From Loktanella sp. Alg231-35 (GTDB lineage: Bacteria; Pseudomonadota; Alphaproteobacteria; Rhodobacterales; Rhodobacteraceae): a DNA stretch of 64,000 nucleotides. The stretch is from contig NZ_FREV01000006.1 of the NCBI RefSeq assembly GCF_900143545.1, positions 186,001 to 250,000 of the forward strand, in the 5' to 3' direction. A model generated the notes under the pieces. The model was not told the DNA's origin, searched no databases, and saw nothing but the letters and a program-made list of their open reading frames with translations. The stretch's first letter is position 1. Every line of letters begins with the position of its first letter. Positions 46,636 to 54,960 of the stretch are shown one piece after another. Both the position numbers and the translations under genes were made by a program.

Positions 46636-48749
46636 CAGCCGCCTGCCCTGCCTGCGTCGCTATCCCCACAGCGGAAGAGCTTGATTTGGGCCCTGCCCTG
46701 CAATTTTCATTGCCCGGCATCCATTGTGCGGCCTGCATTGGCAAGATCGAGCGTGGGCTGGCAAAGGTGCAGGGCGTGCAGAATGCGCGGGTGAACCTGT
46801 CGCTCAAACGGCTTTCGGTGACCGGGCCGGTTAATCCGGAGCATATCACCGCGACGCTTGGCACTTTGGGGTATGAAGCCTACCCGCTTGATCTTGAAGC
46901 ACTCAACAACGCCCATGACGCGGTGGGGCGCGATCTGCTGATGCGCATGGCTGTGGCTGGCTTTGCGATGATGAATGTAATGCTGTTGTCGGTTGCGGTC
47001 TGGTCGGGGGCCACGGATGCAACACGCGATTTGTTTCATCTGATTTCAGCGGCGATTGCACTGCCTGTTGTGGCCTATTCCGCCCAACCTTTCTTTCGCA
47101 ATGCATGGACGGCCTTGCGCGCCCGGCGGCTGAACATGGATGTGCCGATTTCGCTGGCGATCATTCTGGCTGCGGGCATGTCCCTGTTTGAGACCCTCAA
47201 CAGCGGCGAGGACGCCTATTTTGATGCCGCACTTTCGTTAACGTTCTTCCTGCTCATCGGGCGCTACATGGATCACCGCACTCGCAGTGCAGCCCGCTCT
47301 GCCGCGAAGGAACTGACAGCCCTCGAAGTGCAAATGGCCCATCGGGTAACATCCAAGGGGACGCAAAAGACCCCTGTTGCAGAGCTTGGGATTGGCGATC
47401 AGATTCTTGTTCCCACCGGCGGGCGCGTGCCTGTTGATGGCATCCTGCTGTCGCAAAACGCCCTGATGGATCGGTCATTCTTAACCGGTGAATCTGCTGC
47501 GGTGGAACTTGCCGCCGACGCCATTTTGCAAGCGGGTGAGATTAACGTTGCCGCCCCTTTGACAGTGCGGGCAACTGCTGTGGGTGACGACACAACACTG
47601 CGCCGCATGGCGCGGATGGTGGAAACCGCTGAAAACAGCCGCAACAGCTATACCGCATTGGCCGATAAAGCGGCGGCAATTTATGCACCTGCCGTGCATC
47701 TTCTGGCGCTGTTGGCCTTTGCCGGATGGGTCATCGCCAGCGGTGATGTCCGTCATGCGTTGAATGTGGCGATTGCGGTTCTGATCATCACCTGCCCCTG
47801 TGCGCTTGGGCTGGCTGTGCCTGCGGTTTCAACAGCGGCGATCAGCCGTTTGTTTGGCATGGGATATCTTGTCAAACACGCCACCGCGCTTGAACGTTTG
47901 TCAGAGATCACCCGCGTTGTCTTTGACAAGACCGGCACACTCAGCCAGCCATCTGTGGCCCTGTCCGAGAGCTTCTCTGCGGTCGAGAAATCTGTGGCGA
48001 AAGCCTTGGCGCAGGCGTCGCACCATCCTTTGTCGCAGGCGTTGAACGCAACGCTGGCAGAGATTGGTCCGGCGCCGGTTACGGATATCGAAGAAATCGC
48101 TGGGCAAGGTGTGGCCGGCCATTGGCAAGGGCAAACTGTACGTCTGGGGCGGGGTCACTGGCTGGGTGCGGATTTTGACGCCTTGGGCCTGCAGATCGGT
48201 GATCAGCCCGCAAAAGCGACGCACGCCCACGAAGTGCTGCGCGATGGCGTCAAAGAAGCGCTGGATGGGCTGAACATGCCTTGCGAAATCGTCACTGGCG
48301 ACGCGGCAAAGCCCGCGCAGCGATTTGCAGCGCAACTTGCCATTCCTGTCACAGCTGATGTGCGGCCAGAGGCCAAGCTGAACTATCTGCATCAACTCAC
48401 CGATCAGGGTGAGCATGTGCTGATGGTCGGTGATGGTCTGAACGATGCTGCCGCTTTGGCCGCCGCACATGCCTCGATTGCGCCTGCCTCGGCGCTGGAA
48501 GCGTCGCGCAGCGCCTCTGACATTGTGATCCTGCGTGACAGTTTTGCCGAACTGCCCTTGCTGCTGCGGATCGCCCGGCTTGCCCGGACATTGTCGAAAC
48601 AGAACTTCGCTATTGCCGCACTTTACAACAGCATCGCGATCCCGATTGCCTTGGCCGGATATGCGACCCCGCTGGCCGCCGCTTTGGCAATGTCAGCATC
48701 TTCCATTACAGTGCTTTTGAACGCCCAACGGATAAGGTTTGCAAAATGA
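46632..48749 (+). CDS. ccoI: copper-exporting P1B-type ATPase CcoI
   Basis: Pumps Cu(I) for insertion into cbb3 oxidase (FixI/CtpA2 type, slow export for enzyme assembly rather than detoxification). 705 residues: N-terminal metal-binding domain with GIHCAACIGK (C32-C35) and an extra cysteine pair ahead of it (CPAC), membrane metal site CPC (388-390, TCPCAL), phosphorylation site DKTGTLS (D432) and hinge GDGLNDAAAL. ATG 46632 overlaps the ccoH stop; a start 75 bases upstream lies inside ccoH. Overlaps ccoS by 4 bases. Confidence 0.95.
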   Translation: MTAACPACVAIPTAEELDLGPALQFSLPGIHCAACIGKIERGLAKVQGVQNARVNLSLKRLSVTGPVNPEHITATLGTLGYEAYPLDLEALNNAHDAVGRDLLMRMAVAGFAMMNVMLLSVAVWSGATDATRDLFHLISAAIALPVVAYSAQPFFRNAWTALRARRLNMDVPISLAIILAAGMSLFETLNSGEDAYFDAALSLTFFLLIGRYMDHRTRSAARSAAKELTALEVQMAHRVTSKGTQKTPVAELGIGDQILVPTGGRVPVDGILLSQNALMDRSFLTGESAAVELAADAILQAGEINVAAPLTVRATAVGDDTTLRRMARMVETAENSRNSYTALADKAAAIYAPAVHLLALLAFAGWVIASGDVRHALNVAIAVLIITCPCALGLAVPAVSTAAISRLFGMGYLVKHATALERLSEITRVVFDKTGTLSQPSVALSESFSAVEKSVAKALAQASHHPLSQALNATLAEIGPAPVTDIEEIAGQGVAGHWQGQTVRLGRGHWLGADFDALGLQIGDQPAKATHAHEVLRDGVKEALDGLNMPCEIVTGDAAKPAQRFAAQLAIPVTADVRPEAKLNYLHQLTDQGEHVLMVGDGLNDAAALAAAHASIAPASALEASRSASDIVILRDSFAELPLLLRIARLARTLSKQNFAIAALYNSIAIPIALAGYATPLAAALAMSASSITVLLNAQRIRFAK

Positions 48750-48883
48750 ATGTTCTGGTGATCTTGATCCCTGTCTCGCTTATTTTGGGTGGTATTGGTC
48801 TGGCTGCGTTTATCTGGACAGTCCGCAGCGACCAATATGATGATGCCGAAGGCAACGCCGCCCGCATCTTGCTTGACGATTAA
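48746..48883 (+). CDS. ccoS: cbb3-type oxidase assembly protein CcoS
   Basis: 45 residues: one membrane helix (LVILIPVSLILGGIGLAAFIW, about residues 3-23) followed by the family signature TVRSDQYDDAEGNAARIL. Required for incorporation of heme b and copper into CcoN. ATG 48746 overlaps the ccoI stop by 4 bases. It ends 9 bases before the stop of convergent dnaE2, with no terminator visible between them. Confidence 0.93.
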   Translation: MNVLVILIPVSLILGGIGLAAFIWTVRSDQYDDAEGNAARILLDD

Positions 48884-48892
48884 GCGCAGGTA

Positions 48893-51800
48893 TTAGTGAA
48901 AATCGCGCGACTTAGGGATAACCCTGACGTCACGCGGATGTCGCCCGCGCGGATCATGGGGGATCGATTTCTTGACCTCATCGGCATGGGCCAAGGGCGG
49001 CTCCATCTGATCATGTGACAAGCGTTCGAGCGCATCACTGCGATCTGTCAGATGGTTGGCCACAACATGAATGACATCTTCACTGCGCTGTACCACCCCT
49101 TTGACGTCAATCACCCGCGCGCGCATGATGACCTTGCGAAATGCCTCCATCACTTTGGGCCAGACGACCAGATTTGCGACGCCCGTTTCATCCTCCAGCG
49201 TGATGAAACACACACCCTTGGCGCTGCCGGGGCGCTGGCGGATCAGGACGATCCCAGCGAGTTTCACAGATTGCCCATTGCGCATCTGATCCAGCATGCG
49301 GGTTGGTGTGTACCCCTGCTTGTCCATGCTGCGGCGCAAGAAGGACATCGGGTGCGCCTTCAATGACAGGCGTGTGGTCTGGTAATCGGCCACCACATGT
49401 TCGCAAATCGGCATTTGGGGCAGGTCAAAGCGGACCTCTTCCCCCTCATCCTTCTTCTCGACGAAAAGCGGCAGGTCAGGCGCGTCCCGTATCGCGCGGG
49501 CGTCCCACAACGCCTGCCTGCGATCCAATGTCATTGAGCGCACGGCATCGGCTGCAGCCAGTTTGCGTATGGTGCCTGCATCAAGCCGCGCACGTTTCTT
49601 GAGGTCGGCCAAATTGGCAAATGGCTGCGCCCGTGCATCCATAACCCGCTGTGCCATGTCCTGACGCACACCGTCCACCTGACGCAGGCCAAGGCGTACA
49701 GCAAACTCGCCCGGTGCGATCGGCTCTAGTGTGTTGTCCCAATCGCTGTAGTTCACGTCCGCGCCGCGCACGATCTTGCCGTGCTCACGGGCATCACGGA
49801 CGATCTGGGCGGGGGCATAAAACCCCATCGGTTGCGAATTGAGCAAGGCCGCACAGAACACATCCGGGTAGTGGCACTTGATCCAGCTTGAGACATAAAC
49901 CAGATGCGCAAAACTTGCCGCATGGCTTTCAGGGAACCCGTAATCACCAAAGCCCTTGATCTGGTTGAAACAGCGGCTGGCGAATTCCGGGTCATAGCCG
50001 CGCCGGATCATGCGGCCGACCATCTTTTCCTCTAATTCGCCGATGGTGCCGCGTGACCTGAAGGTGGCCATTGCCTTGCGAAGCTGGTTGGCTTCATCGG
50101 GGGAAAACTCTGCCGCCACCATTGCGACTTTCATCGCTTGTTCCTGAAAGATCGGCACGCCCTTAGTGCGTTTCAGCACGTTTCTCAATTCATCTGGGTC
50201 GTATTGCGGGCCCGGTGAGGGGTATTCTTCGGGCTCTTTTCCGCTGCGCCTTCGCAGATAGGGATGCACCATATCGCCCTGAATGGGCCCCGGTCGCACG
50301 ATGGCAACCTGAATGACCAGATCGTAGAATTCGCGCGGTTTCAGCCGGGGCAGCATGTTCATCTGCGCACGGCTTTCGACCTGAAACACTCCAAGGCTGT
50401 CACCTTTGCACAGCATATCATAGGTGACCGGGTCTTCTTGCGGGACCGTGGCAAGGGTGAACCGCTTGCCATAATGCGCATCGATCAGATCAAAGGCCTT
50501 GCGGATGCAGGTAAGCATCCCCAGCGCCAGCACATCGACCTTGAGGATGCGCAACTCATCAATATCGTCCTTATCCCATTCGATGAACGTCCGGTCCGGC
50601 ATCGCCCCGTTGCCAATGGGGACCGTCTTGGTCAGCGCCTTTTCGGTCAGGATAAAACCGCCCACATGCTGGCCCAGATGGCGGGGCATCCCGATCATCT
50701 TGTCGGCCAGTTTTATGGTGCGGGCCATCAGCGGGTCTTTGAGATCGATCCCCGCCTCTGCCGCTTCCTTTGCACCCACTTCGCGGCCCCAAGACCCCCA
50801 GATCGTTTTGGCCAATGCGGTGGTGATATCCTCGGACAAGCCCATGACCTTGCCGACCTCGCGCACCGCCATGCGGGGGCGGTAGTGGATCACAGTGGCG
50901 CAAAGGGCCGCCCGGTCACGCCCGTATTTATCGTAGATATGCTGGATTACCTCTTCGCGCCGCTCATGTTCGAAATCGACGTCGATATCGGGAGGTTCCT
51001 TGCGCTCTTCGCTGATGAACCGTTCAAACAGCAAATCGTTCTTGTCGGGGTCCACCGCCGTCACGCCCAGCACATAGCACACGGCCGAATTTGCCGCTGA
51101 CCCCCTGCCCTGACACAGGATTGGCGGGGCACATTCGTAGCGGGCATGATTCACGATCTGTTGGATTGTCAGGAAGTACTGCGCAATCTCTAGCTTTGCG
51201 ATCAGAGCCAGTTCCTTGCGCAGGGTCGCCTTGAGTGTTTCAGGCACCCCGTTCGGATAGCGCCATTTGGCCCCTTTCCACGCCAGCTCTTCAAGATACT
51301 CCTGCGGGGTGCGCCCCTCTGGCACGGTTTCCTGTGGATATTCATAGGCCAATTCCCGCAGGTCGAAATTGCAGGCATCCGCGACCGCGCGCGTTGCACG
51401 GATTGCATGCGGCCACTCGGCAAAGAGCCGGACCATCTGCGCAGGTGATTTCAGGTGCCGCTCGGCATTGGCATCCAGCAGGAACCCTGCCTTGTGAATG
51501 GTGGTCTTGTGCAGAATGCAGGTCATCACGTCCTGCAAGGGCCGTTGTTCAGGTGCGTGATAATGCACATCGTTGGTCGCCAGAATGGACATGCCGCTGG
51601 CCTTGGCCAGCGCATCCAACTGGTTGATCCGCGCCCTGTCGTCGCCGCGATAAAGATAACTGGTGGCAATATGTTTCAGCGTCGGCAACGCGCGTTTGAG
51701 ACGGCTGAACCCAGCGCTGAAATGCGCCAGATCGGCACCCGGTAGCGCAATCAACTGCACCCCTGCACTGTGCTGTGCGAGATCATCCAAGGTGATGTCA

Positions 51801-52198
51801 CACTGACCTTTGGCCTGCCATGCGCCATCAACGCCCTGCATCTTGCCTTTGGACAGCAGCGTGCAAAGCCGCCCATAGGCCGCCCGATCACGCGGGTATG
51901 CAAGGAATTCTTCGCCCGTCACCAATTGCAATCGGCACCCAATGACTGGTGTAATTTGCGCCTTGCGCGCCTCTGCATGCAGGCGCACGACCCCGGCCAT
52001 CGTATTAAGATCAGCGCAGCCTAATTTGTCATATTCCAGCGCATTGGCCGTCGTCGCAAGATCGACGGCGTCCGACGCCCCATGCAGGAAGGAAAAGCAG
52101 GTCGTCACCCCCAGTTCTACGAAATCTGCGCGTGGGTTTCGAAGAAACCCATCATCCTCAATCGTGCGCCTTGGCCGTTGGTTGTCCATCTCAGGCAT
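48893..52198 (-). CDS. dnaE2: error-prone DNA polymerase DnaE2 (ImuC)
   Basis: Second alpha-subunit-type replicative polymerase used in SOS translesion synthesis. 1101 residues: N-terminal PHP domain (ELGVTTCFSFLHGASDAVDL), C-family polymerase core with the catalytic aspartates in PPDIDVDFEHERREEV, helix-hairpin-helix and OB-fold C-terminus (SVKLAGIVLIRQRPGSAKG). Shorter than DnaE1 (about 1170) and with the DnaE2-type C-terminus. ATG 52198 overlaps the imuB stop by one base (TAATG). Last gene of imuA-imuB-dnaE2. Confidence 0.95.
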   Translation of the reverse strand: MPEMDNQRPRRTIEDDGFLRNPRADFVELGVTTCFSFLHGASDAVDLATTANALEYDKLGCADLNTMAGVVRLHAEARKAQITPVIGCRLQLVTGEEFLAYPRDRAAYGRLCTLLSKGKMQGVDGAWQAKGQCDITLDDLAQHSAGVQLIALPGADLAHFSAGFSRLKRALPTLKHIATSYLYRGDDRARINQLDALAKASGMSILATNDVHYHAPEQRPLQDVMTCILHKTTIHKAGFLLDANAERHLKSPAQMVRLFAEWPHAIRATRAVADACNFDLRELAYEYPQETVPEGRTPQEYLEELAWKGAKWRYPNGVPETLKATLRKELALIAKLEIAQYFLTIQQIVNHARYECAPPILCQGRGSAANSAVCYVLGVTAVDPDKNDLLFERFISEERKEPPDIDVDFEHERREEVIQHIYDKYGRDRAALCATVIHYRPRMAVREVGKVMGLSEDITTALAKTIWGSWGREVGAKEAAEAGIDLKDPLMARTIKLADKMIGMPRHLGQHVGGFILTEKALTKTVPIGNGAMPDRTFIEWDKDDIDELRILKVDVLALGMLTCIRKAFDLIDAHYGKRFTLATVPQEDPVTYDMLCKGDSLGVFQVESRAQMNMLPRLKPREFYDLVIQVAIVRPGPIQGDMVHPYLRRRSGKEPEEYPSPGPQYDPDELRNVLKRTKGVPIFQEQAMKVAMVAAEFSPDEANQLRKAMATFRSRGTIGELEEKMVGRMIRRGYDPEFASRCFNQIKGFGDYGFPESHAASFAHLVYVSSWIKCHYPDVFCAALLNSQPMGFYAPAQIVRDAREHGKIVRGADVNYSDWDNTLEPIAPGEFAVRLGLRQVDGVRQDMAQRVMDARAQPFANLADLKKRARLDAGTIRKLAAADAVRSMTLDRRQALWDARAIRDAPDLPLFVEKKDEGEEVRFDLPQMPICEHVVADYQTTRLSLKAHPMSFLRRSMDKQGYTPTRMLDQMRNGQSVKLAGIVLIRQRPGSAKGVCFITLEDETGVANLVVWPKVMEAFRKVIMRARVIDVKGVVQRSEDVIHVVANHLTDRSDALERLSHDQMEPPLAHADEVKKSIPHDPRGRHPRDVRVIPKSRDFH

Positions 52199-53730
52199 TA
52201 CGCAAACATCCCATGCACAAACCAGCGCGGATCACCCCCGCGCCCGTCCTCATGCAGGCCTTCGCGGTAAAGCCAGAGCCGCAGCCCCGCCTGATCCTCA
52301 ACCTTGAAATAGTCACGCAGCCGGGTGCCGGGGCGGTCTTTCCACCATTCAGGTGCAATGCGTTCCGGCCCGGCATAACGCACCACGCGGTGGGTCTGTC
52401 TGCGCCAGATAAACTGTGCCGGGGGGCCTTCGGGCACGGCATATAGCACGCGCACCTCTTCGGGGTGATCCAGCAGGCGAAGCGGGCGTTCCTTGGTCAG
52501 AACTGCCGCATCATCACCAACATCAGCAAGAGCGGCAACCAATGCCTCGGCCCGTTCGGGCACATGGCTTTGACGCAGCACAGGGCGGGTGACAGCGCGT
52601 GGGCCAAATTTCGCACTCAACCGATCAATCAACCGGGTCAGGTGCAGATCATCATCTGCTCCGCCATCCAAACGGGACTGCTTGTCCTGCATTTCTTCAA
52701 TCGCACCTGCAGCAAGGGTGATCAGATCAAAACCAAAACCGGGGTTGATCCGCTCGACCTTATCGCGAAACAGGCTGTGCAGGTGGGTCGGATCACGGGT
52801 CGGGGCAGAGGTCGCCACATCCACATGGCTGACATCCCCATCAGTTTTGAAAACCGTCAGATGCAGGCGGCGGCAGCCCAACCCCGCATGTTTCAGCTGC
52901 GCGCAAAGGTCCTCGCAAAGCTCTGGCAAATGGGGAGTGGGATCAAAAATAGGTTCGGCCAAGCGAGCATGCGCGCGGATCACCGGCTTGGCATCCACGC
53001 TGGATACAGGTTCGGCCAGTTTACCCAAGGCCTGATCAAGCCGCATCAGCGGGTTCGCCGCAAGCCCCGCTTTGACAAAGCGGCGGGTCAGCGACAGACG
53101 CGGGACATCCATCACCGCACCAATGGTTTTCAACCCTAGCCTGCGCAGTAGAAGCAACGTTTTCGACTCTAGCCGCAGCCCGCTGACCGGCAAAGGGCCC
53201 AGCTTGAAATAGGCCTCATCCGGCCCACAGATCGACCGCACAGGACCAAAGCGAGCCAAAGCCCAAGCCGCACCCCAAGTAGGTGCCACCGCCAGCCTGG
53301 CTGTCAGGCCCAGCAATGACAGCTGCGTCTCCATCTCAACCAGCATCGCGGCCTCACCGCCCCAAAGATGGTCCGCCCCGGTGGTATCCAGGATCAGCCC
53401 ATCATCGCCGTCGCGTGCGCTCCAGGGGCACCAACGGCGCGCCCAAAGAACGAGCCGCTCAAGGGCGGCATGGTCCCCCGCTACATCCGCGAATTCCACC
53501 TGCAATTCCGGGCAAATCGCGCGCATATCCACGACCCGCGATCCGGGGTGAATGCCATCCATACGCGCCGCGCGATTGGCGGCGTGAATGACCGGCCCAT
53601 GATGGCCCTCGCGCGCCAGAACCACAGGCACATCATCCGGCGGCGCGTTGCCCTGCCGTTCCATCACCCGCATCCATCGCTCGATCGCGAGTTGGGGCAG
53701 CGAGATGGAGACGATCCGCCGCCCTGTCAT
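52198..53730 (-). CDS. imuB: ImuB, Y-family polymerase-like mutagenesis protein
   Basis: Beta-clamp-binding hub of the ImuA-ImuB-DnaE2 mutasome. 510 residues with Y-family fingers/palm/little-finger layout, but the N-terminal catalytic D-x-D region is replaced by IVSISLPQLAIERW, consistent with ImuB being catalytically inactive in this family. C-terminal extension follows the little finger (YFKVEDQAGLRLWLYREG). I start at ATG 53730, giving MTGRRIVSISL; the longer frame adds residues read from within imuA. The gene overlaps imuA by 98 bases. Confidence 0.9.
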   Translation of the reverse strand: MTGRRIVSISLPQLAIERWMRVMERQGNAPPDDVPVVLAREGHHGPVIHAANRAARMDGIHPGSRVVDMRAICPELQVEFADVAGDHAALERLVLWARRWCPWSARDGDDGLILDTTGADHLWGGEAAMLVEMETQLSLLGLTARLAVAPTWGAAWALARFGPVRSICGPDEAYFKLGPLPVSGLRLESKTLLLLRRLGLKTIGAVMDVPRLSLTRRFVKAGLAANPLMRLDQALGKLAEPVSSVDAKPVIRAHARLAEPIFDPTPHLPELCEDLCAQLKHAGLGCRRLHLTVFKTDGDVSHVDVATSAPTRDPTHLHSLFRDKVERINPGFGFDLITLAAGAIEEMQDKQSRLDGGADDDLHLTRLIDRLSAKFGPRAVTRPVLRQSHVPERAEALVAALADVGDDAAVLTKERPLRLLDHPEEVRVLYAVPEGPPAQFIWRRQTHRVVRYAGPERIAPEWWKDRPGTRLRDYFKVEDQAGLRLWLYREGLHEDGRGGDPRWFVHGMFA

Positions 53731-54310
53731 AGGTGGCCACCCATGTGCCGGGCTTGACCCGGCGCGAACGGAACAGATCGAGCCACCAGCGGGGCGCACC
53801 CGGTGCTTGCCGATCGTGCGGATGAGGGGCAGAAGGCAACGAAGCAATGCGCCAGCGGTCGCGGGCCGCACTCAGATCGGGGCTGGCGGCGCGGCGGATC
53901 AGCCAACATGGCACATCCGCCGCCTCTGCGCGCAAGGCCAGCCGCTTGGTTGCGGTGAAATCCAAGGCGGGCGGATCGCCCCAAACCTCGCCTATCACGG
54001 CCCCCAGAGTACGGCAGCGTAACCCGTCCTCCATCGCCCAAAGCACATCGGCCGCGCGCGAAAGATCGACCATGATGATCGGGCGCTCGCCGCTGATACC
54101 CGCCAGCGCAGGACGCCCCGCCTCTTTGCGGGACAAACGATCCTGCACCCAAAGGATCGGAGCATGGCTGCGGGGCAGACGCGACAACGCAAAGCCCAAT
54201 GCACTGGGATCTGCAGGGGTGTTTGGAAACACCTCTGACAGAGTGCAGCGCATCGGGGCAAGACCTGCACCCTGCCCTGCCAACGATTTGTGCATACGAA
54301 GGGCACCCAT
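53633..54310 (-). CDS. imuA: ImuA-type mutagenesis accessory protein
   Basis: 225-residue RecA-like protein of the ImuA family, lacking a canonical Walker A motif. Seen: SEVFPNTPADPSALGFALS near residue 24, APILWVQDRLSRKEAGRP (the Walker-B-like strand region), and a C-terminal arginine-rich region (WWLDLFRSRRVKPGTW). Role: recruits or modulates ImuB-DnaE2 in damage-induced mutagenesis. It begins the SOS operon; a LexA box lies 26 bases upstream of ATG 54310 with TAAAAT as a -10-like element at 54334-54329. Confidence 0.85.
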   Translation of the reverse strand: MGALRMHKSLAGQGAGLAPMRCTLSEVFPNTPADPSALGFALSRLPRSHAPILWVQDRLSRKEAGRPALAGISGERPIIMVDLSRAADVLWAMEDGLRCRTLGAVIGEVWGDPPALDFTATKRLALRAEAADVPCWLIRRAASPDLSAARDRWRIASLPSAPHPHDRQAPGAPRWWLDLFRSRRVKPGTWVATYDRAADRLHLAAPTRDRAMDAGDGTAGQRAAG

Positions 54311-54336
54311 ACACCTGACACCGAATCCATTTTAAT

Positions 54337-54351
54337 GTTCACTCTTTGTTC
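54337..54351. promoter_or_regulatory. LexA (SOS) box for imuA-imuB-dnaE2
   Basis: GTTCACTCTTTGTTC, a perfect match to the alphaproteobacterial SOS box GTTC-N7-GTTC, located between the likely -10 element of imuA and sequences upstream. LexA bound here would occlude the promoter. Confidence 0.9.
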
Positions 54352-54483
54352 TACTGCATATTTTGAATTTTCACAATGTTGGCCATATGGAAGCAACGGC
54401 AGGCACATGCATCCGCGAACAAAGCCAGAGACAAGGCAGTTTCTACTTGTGATCATAAGAAAATACCTGCTAGACGCGTCAAC

Positions 54484-54573
54484 GGAGACGTGGCCGAGTG
54501 GTCGAAGGCGCTCCCCTGCTAAGGGAGTAGGCCCGGAAGGGTCTCGAGGGTTCGAATCCCTTCGTCTCCGCCA
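54484..54573 (+). tRNA. tRNA-Ser(GCT)
   Basis: 90 bases including encoded CCA. Acceptor stem GGAGACG/CGTCTCC pairs fully; anticodon stem CTCCC/GGGAG with loop CTGCTAA gives anticodon GCT at 54518-54520 (codons AGC/AGU). A long variable arm typical of tRNA-Ser and T-loop TTCGAAT are present. Confidence 0.97.
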
Positions 54574-54960
54574 TAAAACCCAAATATATCGCTGATTTTA
54601 TTCGAAAATTATCATCATCTGGGGCGGCGTGCCTACTTTCATGCCCACTTTAACTTGAGGTAGCAAAGGTCATCGGTGATTTTTGCGGGCCTGTTGGCTG
54701 ACACGCAGGCCGCTGTTCTACCGCTGGCGCCCTACCTCGACACATGCTGCTTATTATGCTGACGAACGGCATCCATTCTAAAAAAAATGGCGGAAAGCAG
54801 TCTTTCGCTGCGGTTGCAAAGTCGCATGGGCGATCAAGTGATCTCGACCGTTTATTTAGGGGGCGAAACCACGAATGCAGTGACCAATCTCGGGGCGGTC
54901 GCCAAGTTCAAGTGGCATCTGCGAGGCGATATTCTGAGTCGCCTCGAATGATGAATGAGG
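54574..54960. other. gene-poor tract after tRNA-Ser
   Basis: About 390 bases of lower GC and mixed composition, possibly a relic of an element that once entered at the tRNA. I find no second copy of the tRNA 3' end that would mark an attR site. The only frame of interest is the small one at 54787-54951. Confidence 0.4.
54787..54951 (+). CDS. unassigned small ORF (54 aa)
   Basis: ATG after a run of A; encodes MAESSLSLRLQSRMGD..., with a Gly-rich middle (VYLGGETTNAVTNLG) and a basic end (FKWHLRGDILSRLE). It reads more like protein than its two alternative frames but has no recognised family, no good ribosome-binding site and may be a fragment of a lost gene. Confidence 0.25.
   Translation: MAESSLSLRLQSRMGDQVISTVYLGGETTNAVTNLGAVAKFKWHLRGDILSRLE

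Noticed and set aside
54574-54960. Attachment-site duplication of the tRNA-Ser 3' end
   Set aside because: I could not find a second copy of the T-arm/acceptor sequence within the window, so an integrated island is not supported.
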